Origin: Folioceros fuciformis
Taxonomy: Eukaryota; Anthocerotophyta; Anthocerotopsida; Anthocerotales
DNA: 48,221 bases
Reading direction: 5' to 3'
Assembly (NCBI GenBank): GCA_049999805.1
Contig: JBNGIO010006088.1
Coordinates: 1 to 48,221, forward strand
The notes beneath the pieces were generated by a model. It did no database searches and was not told the origin of the DNA. It saw only the letters and a list, made by a program, of their open reading frames with translations. The position numbers were made by a program, and so were the translations under genes. This document shows positions 20,501 to 30,757 of this stretch, piece after piece (positions within the stretch are counted from its first letter, which is position 1; the number at the start of each line of letters is the position of its first letter).

Positions 20501-22191
20501 ACGTAGGCCAAAATTGGTCTCATGGTTGCAGGGTCTTATGGTTTGCCCCAATACCGAATGAGGGTGTTCCTTTGGGGTGCCTCTACCATGGAGGTACCTT
20601 GTGCTTCCCACTCAGCATCTGTCGGAGTTCTTTTGCAGAGATAGGGGCGGGTTCAGGTTGCACCAATTTGACAGTCAAACGGGTTGTTGCTGCAGGTGTT
20701 GCCTGCCTTTCCGCTTCCGACCCACGATGTCGTCATAAGAGGACATGCACCAGACCGCTTCAAGGTGATCATACACAGTCCATGCACGCTCTTTGCCCAT
20801 CCTGTAAGTAAATTCCTTGCCTTCATGATCTTACCTAGCCCCATTTCTGTGCAGCAAAACCTTGTAGCAGTTGAAGACGATTGCCGCCTTGAAAAAGCCT
20901 TTCTTCTCCAGGATGCAATATCCGACCTACCTCCTGTAAGTTTTACTGCCTGGTGCATCATGTACCCCCAATACCCACCTCGGAGTCTAACCTTCTGCCC
21001 TGTCCAGATCGATAATTATGAAACACGGGACGAGATACCTTACATTAAGGCTCCAGAGACTCCGTTTCAAAAGCTCGTTCGTCTCCCCAAACCTGGTGGC
21101 TGCCTACACCATACATTTCCCTTACCTCATCCTTCTGCCAATGTTGTGACGACATTTCAAATTGTCCTGCAGGTTGCTGTCAGCCTTCGCTGCTGTTTGA
21201 TCATAAACCACTAATTATGAACCAGGATGATCTTGATCGTGTGTGTCAAATCCCCAAAAGAAAGGTATCCTCCGGTTCCATGTGGCCTTCTTTTGTTACA
21301 TCCTGTTGTTTTCATTTCCTGAGCATTCCTAATGCAACGACTTCATCGCTTACACGGATGAACAGGGAGCAAATTTCCGGGACCTCGAAGGCGTCATAGT
21401 TTTGAAGGACAACACTGTCACCGTCAAGCAAGAAAATAGAAAACTCCTGGCATCTGGGAAGCCTTTGGTACGTACGTCTCTTGCAGATGTCGACAACCAC
21501 CTCAAAGAAAGCGGCGGTTACAAATTTTGAGACGGTTCTGGTTTGAGTGACTGCAGGTTCCCGACTACGCCATCTCTTTCGTGAAAGGCAAAAGTTCCAA
21601 GTAAGTCTACTTAACCACTAATTACAGTATTAATCTCTACTCAATATTGGGATCTTAGGTACTATCGCTAACCATGTGCTCACATGCTACCAGACCATTT
21701 GGGAGGTTGTGGTGGGACCAAACTGTGGCCACAGTCGTGACCCGAGCAGAGCCTCATAATCAGGTCAGATCCGTCCCAAGCAAACATCGAGAACTCGTCT
21801 GCAAGAATGCCTGTGGCTTCACGATGACTTCCTTTTTCTGCAGGCTGTCTTACATCCTTGTCAGGACCGTGTGCTCTCCATTAGGGAGAACGCTAGATTA
21901 CAAGGCTTCCCTGATCACTACAAGCTATTTGGTGAAACGAAGGAAAGGTATAATAATCAGTTGAGAAGGTTAGAGAAGAACGTAGCAGCTAGTTCTATTC
22001 GTCCGAATTCACTCCTCTCTATCTTTCCATGTCGCAGATACAAACAGGTTGGAAATGCAGTGGCGGTGCCTGTGGCCAGAGCTTTGGGCTACGCATTGGG
22101 CAAGGCCATTTCGGGTGAAGAGACAGGACCGGATTTTGTACTCCCTACTGGCTTCCCTATGAGCTTATTGCGCGATGGTGACTCTTTGTAG
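17542..22191 (+). CDS. CMT: Chromomethylase (BAH + chromodomain DNA cytosine-5 methyltransferase)
   Basis: Plant-specific CHG/CHH maintenance methyltransferase that reads H3K9 methylation. 21 exons: 17542-18243, 18355-18444, 18545-18649, 18739-18867, 18944-19037, 19139-19341, 19417-19482, 19580-19792, 19871-19929, 20041-20107, 20188-20430, 20507-20593, 20696-20764, 20855-20935, 21008-21095, 21173-21264, 21366-21467, 21557-21600, 21694-21763, 21844-21947, 22038-22191 (953 aa, all phases agree). Residues 1-234 are a basic/acidic low-complexity tail with a Glu run. BAH is at about 235-373. Motif [12 protein letters not shown] is at 415-425. The chromodomain (about 513-570) keeps the aromatic cage F515, W537, Y540. 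Motif IV GGPPCQG has catalytic Cys588; ENV is at 630-632. QYRMR and the C-terminal QVGNAVAVP motif are present. The ATG at 17542 is the first in frame after the upstream stop; a GTG lies at 17518. All catalytic motifs are intact, so it should be active. CMT2 versus CMT3 type was not resolved. Confidence 0.95.
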
Positions 22192-24147
22192 GTTTCCAAA
22201 TCAAAATGTGTGCACAAAGTGATGCAGCAATGCAGTTTGCTGCCGGTCCTGTCCTCCAGTGGACTAATTCTTATGCTGGTTCCAGCATGGCTTCGGACTC
22301 TTAGCCTCAGTGACGTAACTTAATACAGGAGAGTTAATTTAGAGCTTGCTCATAATTTCAGTAATTTAATACTGAAGAACGAGAATTTAGATCCTGCAGT
22401 AGTAAACTGAGTTTCATAAGTATAGGTACAGATAAGTATATCTCTTGGCATCCTTGTAGTCATTCCAAAATTGGAATAAATGATGAAAACCTGGCATCCA
22501 GAGCACGTCTCCGACTTAATCGAACAAGATTGATGTAAGGAACAGTATGACAAAATAAATAACAAATTAGGAGATGCGAGGGAAGACTTAAAGTAAGAAA
22601 GGAAGCCGAGAGGGGAGAGGGAAGACTTAAAGACTTAAAGTAAGAAAGGAAGCCGAGAGGGGAGAGGGAAGACTTAAAGTAAGAAAGGAGCCGAGATGGA
22701 AGTCGAAACAAAAATGAGGAAGGCAGGATGATGAACACTGGCGGACGACGAAACTATGAGAGAAATCGGGAAAGTCGTCATTGAAATCGGGTATGGCAGA
22801 AGAAATCGAGTACATGAAGTCACTAGAGAACTATAAAGTATTGCGATAATATATAATTAATCCCGCCCACTCGTATTCTAACCCCCATGTTTTGGGTGGA
22901 GAGCCGCAGTCATGATGAACTTGAACGAATTGATGGAAATACAAATCTTCATGTAAGATCTTTGCATCCAATCTCTTTAATACAGACCAACCTAGACCAC
23001 ATTTCCACGGTGTCCACACTCCATGGCAAGGATGGGAAAGATTCAGCCTTGGTTCAGTTCATGTATCTAATGGTCCTTTCCTGAGACAGCTCTGGATTTA
23101 GGATAAGCCCTAGGAGTGAATCATCTCTCTGCCAACGGCTAGGGGATTGGAATAATGCCTAAGGGTTGATCATTCCTCGCCCACCATTAATATAAAGCTG
23201 AACAAGCACACTGTTCTCGAAAAGAGAATCGTTCTTTGACCACCTGTCCATTCCACATGTGAGCTAATCCCTGTTAGGTGTCTTCACCCTGGTGGTGAAC
23301 TTAAGTAAGTCATGTATACAGGCTGCTCCGTGGTGACAAGGCCGGCCACTGGAGGCTGCTGGTACCCTTTGCTCGCTCTTGCTGCATGCTCGGGGCAGTC
23401 AGGAAGGTGAAAGAAGAGGAACTCCTTGGTAGACTTGCATCTCAGGTATAATAGAAATTACTTCAATTCTTTACAAGTGCCCGCTACCGTGCCTGTAGCT
23501 TTGATGGGGCCAGCCACCCTCTTGATCCCACAAGCAACCCCTCATCTCGTGGAAAATCGCAACCTTCTCCGGCAATAGACTGCATCGATCTGAGACATTG
23601 CTCTCAGATCGGATCAAAACGGCATCTACAAGGCCAGAAGTAGCAAAAGAAATCTGTGGGGCCAAAAGTAATTTACTCTCCAGCCCGACGCGATTTTTTA
23701 CAATAGGCTCAAGGCTGTCAAATCAGTACCAGCCTCCGAGGATTATACATAGCAACCCCCCTTCTCAGATAAGAATCCTCTCGATGAAACACCTTAGTTC
23801 GACATCACAGTACCGGGCAGCAGAAGTCACCTATTGTTATCTCCTTCAAAAATGGAAGGCATGAAGACCTTGCTCGCAGATAGTATTCCTCGGTCTGTTT
23901 CGTGGACTGGTTGGTCATCTTGTGAACTGAAACCGGTCTGTGACTAGGCCTTAAGACAGCACAGAAAAGCATTGCAGGATGGATATAGATCCAGCTTGCC
24001 TGACTGGCACCGCTAGCCTCCACCACCAAGTAGCAGACTCTTTGGGTGGAGAAAAACCTACGTGGCTTTCCAGAAAACTTTGTTGCATAGCTACATCAAA
24101 AAGCACGTCGGGTTCGAAAGTTTTGTATGCAGGACCAGCCATGTTCT
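22192..24147. other. Intergenic stretch with a short tandem repeat
   Basis: No supported gene between the chromomethylase stop and the 3' end of the TPR gene. It contains three tandem copies of a purine-rich unit (separate entry) and mixed-composition sequence. Short frames near 23470-23860 have no recognisable domain. Confidence 0.55.
22578..22699. repeat. Tandem repeat, about 3 copies of a 40-48 bp purine-rich unit
   Basis: The unit GGGAAGACTTAAAGTAAGAA followed by AGGAAGCCGAGAGGGGAGA occurs three times, the middle copy with an extra AGACTTAA and the last truncated at GGAGCCGAGATGG. The low divergence implies recent tandem duplication. Confidence 0.9.
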
Positions 24148-24804
24148 CTAGGAGCGCCTGCAACCGGGACCAGTAGCGGCTTGCAGTCTGTTGACAGCAG
24201 CCCGGGCGTCCGGCAGCTGCGAGTTAATAAGTAGCGCCTTCTCATATGCCTCCAGCGCCTGGCCATGGAACCCGCTTCCCCGCCGCTCATAACAAGCTCC
24301 CAGCGCACACAGCAGCTTGTCATTCAGGGGCTGCAACTCAGCGGCCTCCTCCAGATCCGAAATAGCAGCCTGCAAGCTCTTTTTTCCCCGGGACTGGTCT
24401 AGCAACATCCCCGCACGCTTAGCCAGCGCATCCGCCTTGTCCTCCGGCGTAAGCGAGCGGACGACAGGCGTAGCTAGTGCCACGCTCATGTATCGCAACG
24501 CTGCTGTTTGCTGGCCAAGCTGCTCCAAAGCGAGGCTCTTGACGATGTAACTCGCAGCGTCCTTGGGATCTAGAGAGATGGCCTTGTCTGCCTCCTTGAT
24601 GGCCTCCCTGTATGCCTTGCGGTTTCCGTCTCCCGCCTTGGCCTGTGACAGCAGCTGTGCTGCCTTCACGAAGTGCCGGCCGGCGCGGGATCTGGCGCTG
24701 CCTTTGGCCCTGGCTCGCATTGTCAAGCTTCTGCTCAGGATCTTGGAGGCCCATAACACGATCAATCCCAGCACAAGCACTACCCCCACTGCCCAGATCT
24801 CCAT
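24148..24804 (-). CDS. Membrane-anchored tetratricopeptide-repeat (TPR) protein
   Basis: Single-exon frame of 218 aa from ATG 24804. Residues 2-22 (IWAVGVVLVLGLIVLWA region) form one hydrophobic segment followed by a strongly basic stretch (MRARAKGSARSRAGRH), so the N-terminus probably spans a membrane with the rest in the cytosol or stroma. Residues about 45-205 form helical repeats of TPR type: AYREAIKEADKAISLDPKDA, then SYIVKSLALEQLGQ, then ISDLEEAAELQPLNDKLLCA and ALEAYEKALLINSQLPDA. TPRs bind partner proteins; no catalytic domain is present. Plant proteins of this size and layout exist but I cannot name an orthologue. No intron is needed, and the frame is complete with stop at 24148. Confidence 0.8.
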   Translation of the reverse strand: MEIWAVGVVLVLGLIVLWASKILSRSLTMRARAKGSARSRAGRHFVKAAQLLSQAKAGDGNRKAYREAIKEADKAISLDPKDAASYIVKSLALEQLGQQTAALRYMSVALATPVVRSLTPEDKADALAKRAGMLLDQSRGKKSLQAAISDLEEAAELQPLNDKLLCALGACYERRGSGFHGQALEAYEKALLINSQLPDARAAVNRLQAATGPGCRRS

Positions 24805-25098
24805 CGCGCCCGCGTTAACCCTTCAGTTACGACTCAGATGGTGCGGCCAGTCGGTCTCCAAAGTATAGTCTATAATGGCTCGAAGTCACGGGGAGATATT
24901 AGGGCTTGATGGTGCGCACATTCTCTTGGACACTGCTCCTAGCACTGGCCAAGCCCATCTGTCCTGAGGAAGCGTGGATGCTGAATTGTCCCGGAAGCAC
25001 GATGTAGGACAGGCTGTTTTGTAGGCAATCGAAAACCTCGGAACATGGCTGGATGGGTGTTGTTTTCACAGGAGGCACTGATCATTGGAAGTTGGCGC

Positions 25099-25378
25099 GG
25101 AAGCAAGAAGTCCTGATCATGGGAGTTGGCTTGGAATCAGATGTGCTGGTAATGAGAGTTGGCTTGGAATCAGAAGTGCTGAACCTGGGAGTTGGTTGGA
25201 ACAAGATGTGCCGATCATGGGAGTTGAGTTGGCTTGGAGTCAGGTTTGCTGAACCTAGGAGTTGGTTGGAGACAGATGTGCTGATCATGGGAGCCAGGGA
25301 GTTGTATTGGATTGGAATCATGGGTAGCTGAGTTGGCTTGGAGACAGATGTGCTGATCATGGGAGTTCGGTTGGCTTG
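25099..25378. repeat. Minisatellite with GTTGGCTTGGA core
   Basis: Seven or eight imperfect copies of a 30-45 bp unit built from GGGAGTTGGCTTGGA, then ATCAGATGTGCTGATCATG or close variants. Units vary in length, so both strands stay open for about 90 codons, giving spurious frames. Confidence 0.85.
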
Positions 25379-25693
25379 GATGTGCGCACGAGCTCAGGTC
25401 GTGGTCCAGTATCTTCGTTATTCCATACCAAAGTACTTTGGAAGACTTTTTGCACAGGTCTACATTTATTGTTCCCAAAAGCACTGGACATGAAGCTGGA
25501 GAGAACACCTGAGGTCGCGGCCCACCCTCCACAACCCACGACCAAACCATATTGTATGAGGATGGATTGCACATGCAAAAGCCCAACTTCCACCGTCATC
25601 AAGGAATGATACCCGCCCTCATATATAACGAGGCAAATGACAATGGAGGCCTCCTCGCGTTTAGGAAAGTCAATATTGTCATGCTGCAATAAT

Positions 25694-25775
25694 TCGAACA
25701 CTAGTCGATATCAGATGAAACACGTTGCCAGACCTCGAACACTAGTCGATATCAGATGAAACACGTTGCCAGACC
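25694..25775. repeat. Perfect 41 bp tandem duplication
   Basis: The unit TCGAACACTAGTCGATATCA plus GATGAAACACGTTGCCAGACC occurs twice head to tail (25694-25734 and 25735-25775). The two copies look identical, implying a recent event. Confidence 0.92.
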
Positions 25776-25860
25776 AACAGAGGGGACGTCGTTGCCAGAC
25801 CAACAGAGGGGACGTCGTTGCCAGACCAACAGAGGGGATGTCGTCGGACCAACAGAGGGG
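25776..25860. repeat. 26 bp tandem repeat, about 3.5 copies
   Basis: The unit AACAGAGGGGACGTCGTTGC plus CAGACC repeats directly after the 41 bp duplication; the last full copy is shortened (GATGTCGTCGGACC). It shares the CGTTGCCAGACC end with the 41 bp unit, so the two arrays probably arose from one another. Confidence 0.9.
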
Positions 25861-26054
25861 AAGGGCGCTTCTGCAAGAAAATAAAAACTCCACACCTGCC
25901 TTGTTCATTCGCTTGTACCCAAGAACATTCAGGCATATACTCGCTTACACATGTCCACTTTCCAATCCCCCTAGTTCCTCTGCATACACTCCGTGGAACC
26001 TGAAAAGATATACATGGTATACAAAGTCCTGACATCTTCCTTATTCATGACTTA

Positions 26055-26164
26055 TTCATTACAAAATCCTTTGCATGTAACTCTTTCATAATTCATGTGA
26101 CAATAACGAGTTCATTACAAAATTCTTTGCATGTAACTCTTTCATAATTCATGTGACAATAACG
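26055..26164. repeat. 54-56 bp direct duplication
   Basis: TTCATTACAAAAT(C/T)CTTTGC, then ATGTAACTCTTTCATAATTC and ATGTGACAATAACG occurs at 26055-26108 and again at 26111-26164 with a single visible difference. Confidence 0.92.
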
Positions 26165-27619
26165 GGTACTGGAGAGATGAGACATCAACACCACCACTGC
26201 CCATGGTGAGGGCTAGGATCTCCAAGTTTTTTTGTCTGAAAGTCCCGGTTTCTCAGGAAACGATCGAACACTAAGATGGCTTTGACCCCTTGACATCCAA
26301 TTGTATTTTGCATGGAGTTGGAATTAGCACCCTCGATACTGTGGAGGCAATCAGCAAGATCAAAATTGCCACCCTGAACGAAACACAAAAAAATCCTGCT
26401 CACCTTCTGATGTCGTTGAAACAAGCACCCACATGACAGTAATCAAATAAGGCAGGCTCAGTCATTTAGCGTGAAGGAAACATCGGAGATACTGAAAGCT
26501 CACACGAACCTACAACTGATGGTGGAGAGTTGTGAATGGTTCCAACCGAATAAGGTGGAACAGGAAAATGTCCATACTCGAATGATGCGATCCGTGAACA
26601 AAACTGTAGCACATTGAATGGTTTCTAAGGTGATGCGGGCAAACGGAAGATGCGGCAAGAAGCCAAAACTCCTTCCTGGAAAGCTCTCAAACATAAGATA
26701 AAGAACAGAGAGTGCATCTGCCATGACCAACGCATAAGTGCAAGGCCCACCACTCAGCCCATTAAAATAGACGAGCTCTCCCAGACATGGATGACTTCGG
26801 ATACCTGGATTCCTCCTCAGAAACCAGAGAGAAGTTAGAAAATACCACATCAACAGCCCCCAGTCTGAATGCTCACGTCAAGTTGACAGGATGCTTGATT
26901 GAAGGGCTACCTCGAACCTCTTCTCGTCCATTGCACCAATGCCCTTGCTGAAAGTGCGATATAAGGATTGACTTGACAGATCGCGCTTTTCAGGTGTGGA
27001 GTAAGGTAAGGCCCATGAAAACGCAGGAGACTGCAACTGCATCAGAACGTTGTGGCATCTTCGAGCCACAGTGTATGAGTCTCATCAGCTACTCAAAGTT
27101 CCTTCTGTCTTTGCTCCGCCATTGCTCTTTCGATCGCTCAGCAAGGCCAACTGCCCTCCGCTTGTCAACAGACAAAAAACTCCTCTCCACTCTTGGGCCT
27201 ACATCTACTTGAGTAGACCTCGTTCCCGAGCACAATATTCGTGGCAGCAAAATCTTATGCATGCTTTTGTGAGGTGAAATTGAAAGAAAGAGGTAGACTC
27301 AGGTCCCCAACGCGCTGCATTTCAAACGAAATCGCGTTCCGTGGACAGTCTTCACCTGAAGGGTAACAAAGAGACACTGTTCTGGGACAAACCGGGGTCG
27401 GATTCCTGGGTGGAGTAAGACTTGAGCCGTAGGGACTCGGCGATTCCATGTTTGCCTCTTGCGCAAGTTGGAAGTCTGCCTTTTCCGGTACTGACGCAGC
27501 TTGATAATGTGGGCGATTAGGTTTTCATGTGCTGGCCACATCATCATCGGTTCTCTCTCTTGATAGGAGGTCTTGGACGATGTTGTGGCAGGCTGTCTCT
27601 CCCATAGAGCTGGTCGAGA

Positions 27620-28897
27620 ATGGATGGGGAAATGGTACCGGAGGCCTCGGAGGATTGCAGAGCCCGCGATCTGCCCTTCACCTCCCTTGATGTGGTCCGG
27701 CGGCTAGCCAATCTAGCGCTTGACAGCGGGAAGCGCAGTCGTGCCAAGGTTGCGAAACCTTTGTCTCCGTCCGCTTGCTTCTCTGACTCTGATGGAGCGC
27801 CACACTCTGGCGCAGTGTGCTCGACAATTGGAGCTCGTCTGGACGAGAGGGTGTGGGGTCTGTTGCCGGAGCATCTGGTAGATTGTATCTTGGCGTGGCT
27901 GCCTTTGGATGCCTTCTTCCGCTTCAGGTGTGTGTGCAGAAGATGGAACTCCTTGATGCACTCCAAACCCTACTTGGACTCGCTGTGCAGAGTTCCGTCT
28001 CAGGGGCTTTACATCCTCATGTTCACAGGCTTCTCCCAGCATCAAGTGGGTGCAGCATACGATCCAGGTTCCAACACTTGGCATGGAATACCTTTCTCCA
28101 ATTTTCTGTCATATCCCAGCGCTGGCCCAGTGAATGTACTCGCAACCTCAGGAGGCTTGGTGTGTCTGCAAGGATTGGGAACCCAGCTGCACACTCTGTT
28201 TGTGTCGAATCCGATGCGCCGGGAGCAACGGAAGCTACCGCCAATGCTCTACATGAAGTCACCTTACGTACTGGGCATGGTGATGCAAAGAGATAAGGGC
28301 GCTTATAAAATAGTTGTGGCCCAGGACGGTGATTTCGTGACGTCACAGGTTTACGACTCAGAAACCAACTTCTGGTCCATGACCGGCACTCTCCACCGAC
28401 GAAGTGCTCTTGTTTGCGGAGGGGCATTCCTGAACGGCTTTCTGTATTGCACAACCTATGGTCCGCACGGCATCGTGGCTTTCAATCTAGAAGCGGGGTC
28501 ATGGCACGACACGGAGATCCCTCTTCCTCCTTCCCTCACGACTTGTGATCTGTTGGAGCGACGGGGGAGCCTGATCATGGTTGGCGGGATAGAGAAGTTC
28601 GGAATGCTGGAAAGCGTTCACGTGTGGGAGTTGGACCTGGTTCAGAGAACGTGTTCGGAGCTACGGAGGATGCCTGAGGAGTATTTCAAGATGCTCTTTC
28701 AGTCGGCAGCCTTCCACTTCCTCTGCGTGGGGAAGGACGATGTCATCTGCTTTCACGAGACGCATTCGCGGAACACTCTCATGTACGATTTTGTGAAGGA
28801 TCTCTGGCAGTGGTTACCCAGCTGCACAATTCAGAACATGGAATCCACCGGGGTACTGGGCCTTGCATTCGAGCCCAGGCTGGATTCCTTGGCTTAA
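27620..28897 (+). CDS. F-box/kelch-like protein
   Basis: Single-exon protein of 425 aa, predicted substrate receptor of an SCF (Skp1-Cullin-F-box) ubiquitin ligase. The F-box is at residues 77-116 (LLPEHLVDCILAWLPLDAFF, then RFRCVCRRWNSLM), with the expected LPxxLxxxILxxLP and CRxWN signatures. The C-terminal 300 residues have kelch-like blades: YDPGSNTWHGIPF, YDSETNFWSMTG, GAFLNGFLYCTTYG, FNLEAGSWHD, LVMVGG-type LIMVGGI, and YDFVKDLWQWLP. The layout and length resemble plant F-box/kelch proteins of the UFO/HWS-like group, but the exact orthologue is not settled. Residues 1-70 are unstructured-looking. The target is unknown. ATG 27620 is the first methionine of the open frame and no splice site is needed. 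Confidence 0.85.
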   Translation: MDGEMVPEASEDCRARDLPFTSLDVVRRLANLALDSGKRSRAKVAKPLSPSACFSDSDGAPHSGAVCSTIGARLDERVWGLLPEHLVDCILAWLPLDAFFRFRCVCRRWNSLMHSKPYLDSLCRVPSQGLYILMFTGFSQHQVGAAYDPGSNTWHGIPFSNFLSYPSAGPVNVLATSGGLVCLQGLGTQLHTLFVSNPMRREQRKLPPMLYMKSPYVLGMVMQRDKGAYKIVVAQDGDFVTSQVYDSETNFWSMTGTLHRRSALVCGGAFLNGFLYCTTYGPHGIVAFNLEAGSWHDTEIPLPPSLTTCDLLERRGSLIMVGGIEKFGMLESVHVWELDLVQRTCSELRRMPEEYFKMLFQSAAFHFLCVGKDDVICFHETHSRNTLMYDFVKDLWQWLPSCTIQNMESTGVLGLAFEPRLDSLA

Positions 28898-29571
28898 TGA
28901 CCAAAGTAGCTTTTCTCTTCTCTCTCGCCTCCGTAGTACAGCAAGTCCACAGTAAAGCTGGCCAGGCGATGGTGTCCCTGTTCCTCCCGGGCCGCCTCCT
29001 CGGACGTGGCCTTATCCAAAAGTGGATAGCTCTTCCCACACACAACTTCCCTTGGGAATATCCCACGATTCCTCCTCATCCTCACCCAAAGGCATCGGGT
29101 TTGCTACAGTGTCCCGGAGGACCCGAGGCAGGCCTGGTTACCAGGTGAGGTCCGTCCCTTCTCCTGCTGCTATTCCACTGGTTACGTAACTACAGCCATA
29201 TGCCACCGCACATTTTAACTAACGCCACCATGTTAGGCGTCAGTTATGTTAGGCGTTAGTTGGCCTCTGCGATTTCATTCTAGGAGCATTAGGTAATTTT
29301 TGCAGGAAGTAGTTTTTGATAATGATATTTGAAGGGGCCAATACTTTTTTTATTTTTGACCTGTTCAGGGTTTTTTTTATTATTGAAAAAAAAGATAGAA
29401 AGTATTTCATTCCTCATATTGAACCTAAAAATAAAGTTAGAAATGTTTGAGTTGGAAAGTCAAGAATAATAAATATAAATATTATTTAATTTCTCATCAA
29501 GAAGATCGAAGTAACAACATACTATTATCGAAGTCTCACTGACTTTCATCTATATATGTGTGCAACTAGGA
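28898..29571. other. Downstream region of F-box gene and start of second AT-rich island
   Basis: From about 29,210 the base composition becomes AT-rich. It contains a 10 bp inverted repeat (AACTAACGCC at 29217-29226, GGCGTTAGTT at 29252-29261), a short TGTTAGGCGT(C/T)AGTT direct repeat, and a diverged copy of the dispersed element seen at 14.8-15.9 kb. No gene supported. Confidence 0.6.
29281..29460. repeat. Diverged copy of the dispersed AT-rich element
   Basis: GTAGTTTTTGATAATGATAT, a TACTTTTTTTATTTTTG stretch and ATTGAAAAAAAAGATAGAAAG resemble the arms of the fold-back element at 15.1-15.9 kb (TAGTTTTTGAAAATGATAT, TACTTTTTTTGTCTTTG and ATTGAAAAAGAGATGGAAAG). Only one arm and part of the turn are recognisable. 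Confidence 0.6.
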
Positions 29572-30757
29572 ATGGCTTTGCACCTACTTCTTTGGGCCTT
29601 TGGAAGTGGCTGGTATGCATTTCTTTGTGTTTTTTCTTGAAGTATGCAAGTTTTTTGGAACTTGCTTCCTAGTAGTGTTTGAATCTTAGATTGGTGATGA
29701 ACATGGAGATGTCTTTTTATTGTGTCACTTGTTGTTGCTTCGATATTTTCTGAATGACATTGTACCTAATTGTTGTGTTTGTCAATTGCAGTCTTACATC
29801 ATATTGATCATATGAGAGTTGTGTATGTGTTGATATAATTGTTGTTTGAACTCTCCTTTCCAGGAAGTATGACACTAGAACTTGTGTAAGGCTTATGCGA
29901 AACCGGCAAGCAAGCATGGCAACGGAGATGATGGATGAAGATCTAGATCTTGTTTTTGGGCTACATGGCCTTATGATCAAGGATCGTACCAATGAGCAAG
30001 CTTCATGTGAGGACAAGTTTCAGCGATTGCTTGAAGTTCTCGGAAAAGGAAAAGTGGTTACAATCAATATAGCAAGCGACAATGGACCATCTCAGCGTCC
30101 ACAAGACATTGCTCGAGGTAACTTGAAATTAGCATCAAGGCTCACTCCTCATTAGATTGTGTGGAAATTAATGTCAAATCTACTTCCTTGCATGTTGGTG
30201 TGGGTATACTGTTTGGTGTGAAACTTATTGTTTGATGCAAATGTTGTATCTAGGATTTGAGTCCAAAGCTTTTTGGAATAGGCTTTTGCAGTTGTGAAAT
30301 TCTACATGCCTACTCTCTCATACTCAAATTCTACCTACAATATGACGAGTTTTGTGTTTCTTTATACAGGTGCAAAAGCCAAAGGAAAGAAGCCATTGAA
30401 GACCCAAGACGTTGAGCAATTGCTTGTCCCAGAGCCCAAAGAAGATGTAGCTGAGTCGAGCATGAAGGGGAAACAATCAAGCAAATCACGCAAGAAGAAG
30501 AGGAGAAGAATAGACAACCCTTCTTTGGTAGATTATGAGGATCATGCTAGTTGTTGTATTCCTCGTATGTGTGGTAATGGTAAGAGCTTCATTCATCTCA
30601 ATTGTGTGTACAAACTTTTTAGGCTTCTGAAGCAAAGAAGAACCAAGACTGGCGAAAACGACGACGCAACTTAGCACTTTTCCTACTTGTAGTAGTTGTG
30701 TTCGGTGTTATTGGTAACTATGTTTGTTTTAATCAGAGTGCTTTGAAGTACATTTAA
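29572..30757 (+). CDS. Possible four-exon gene: small protein with basic patch and C-terminal membrane segment
   Basis: Tentative model in an AT-rich island: 29572-29612, 29864-30117, 30370-30527, 30623-30757 (195 aa), all in phase. Exon 2 has a good pyrimidine-rich acceptor and encodes a charged helical region (MMDEDLDLVFGLHGLMIKDR, then FQRLLEVLGKGK). Exon 3 encodes a Lys-rich linker with a nuclear-signal-like patch (SRKKKRRRID). Exon 4 ends in one hydrophobic helix (LALFLLVVVVFGVIG) close to the C-terminus, a tail-anchor layout. Exon 1 is weakest, and a longer upstream structure is possible; an alternative acceptor at about 30631 used with a donor near 30579 would also keep frame. I do not recognise the family. 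It could be a host gene fragment or part of a transposon-related gene, given the repeats around it. Confidence 0.35.

Larger units (their letters stand above)
24805..27619. other. Gene-poor stretch rich in minisatellites
   Basis: No supported gene between the TPR gene (minus) and the F-box gene (plus). It contains a GTTGGCTTGGA-type minisatellite, a 41 bp duplication with a 26 bp tandem repeat, and a 54-56 bp duplication, each listed separately. The longest frames (up to 123 codons) arise from the repeats or lack domain similarity. Confidence 0.55.

Noticed and set aside
25053-25586. Frames of 90-123 codons on both strands with repeated peptide units
   Set aside because: They are produced by the GTTGGCTTGGA minisatellite and the sequence beside it; there is no start context, splice partner or domain.
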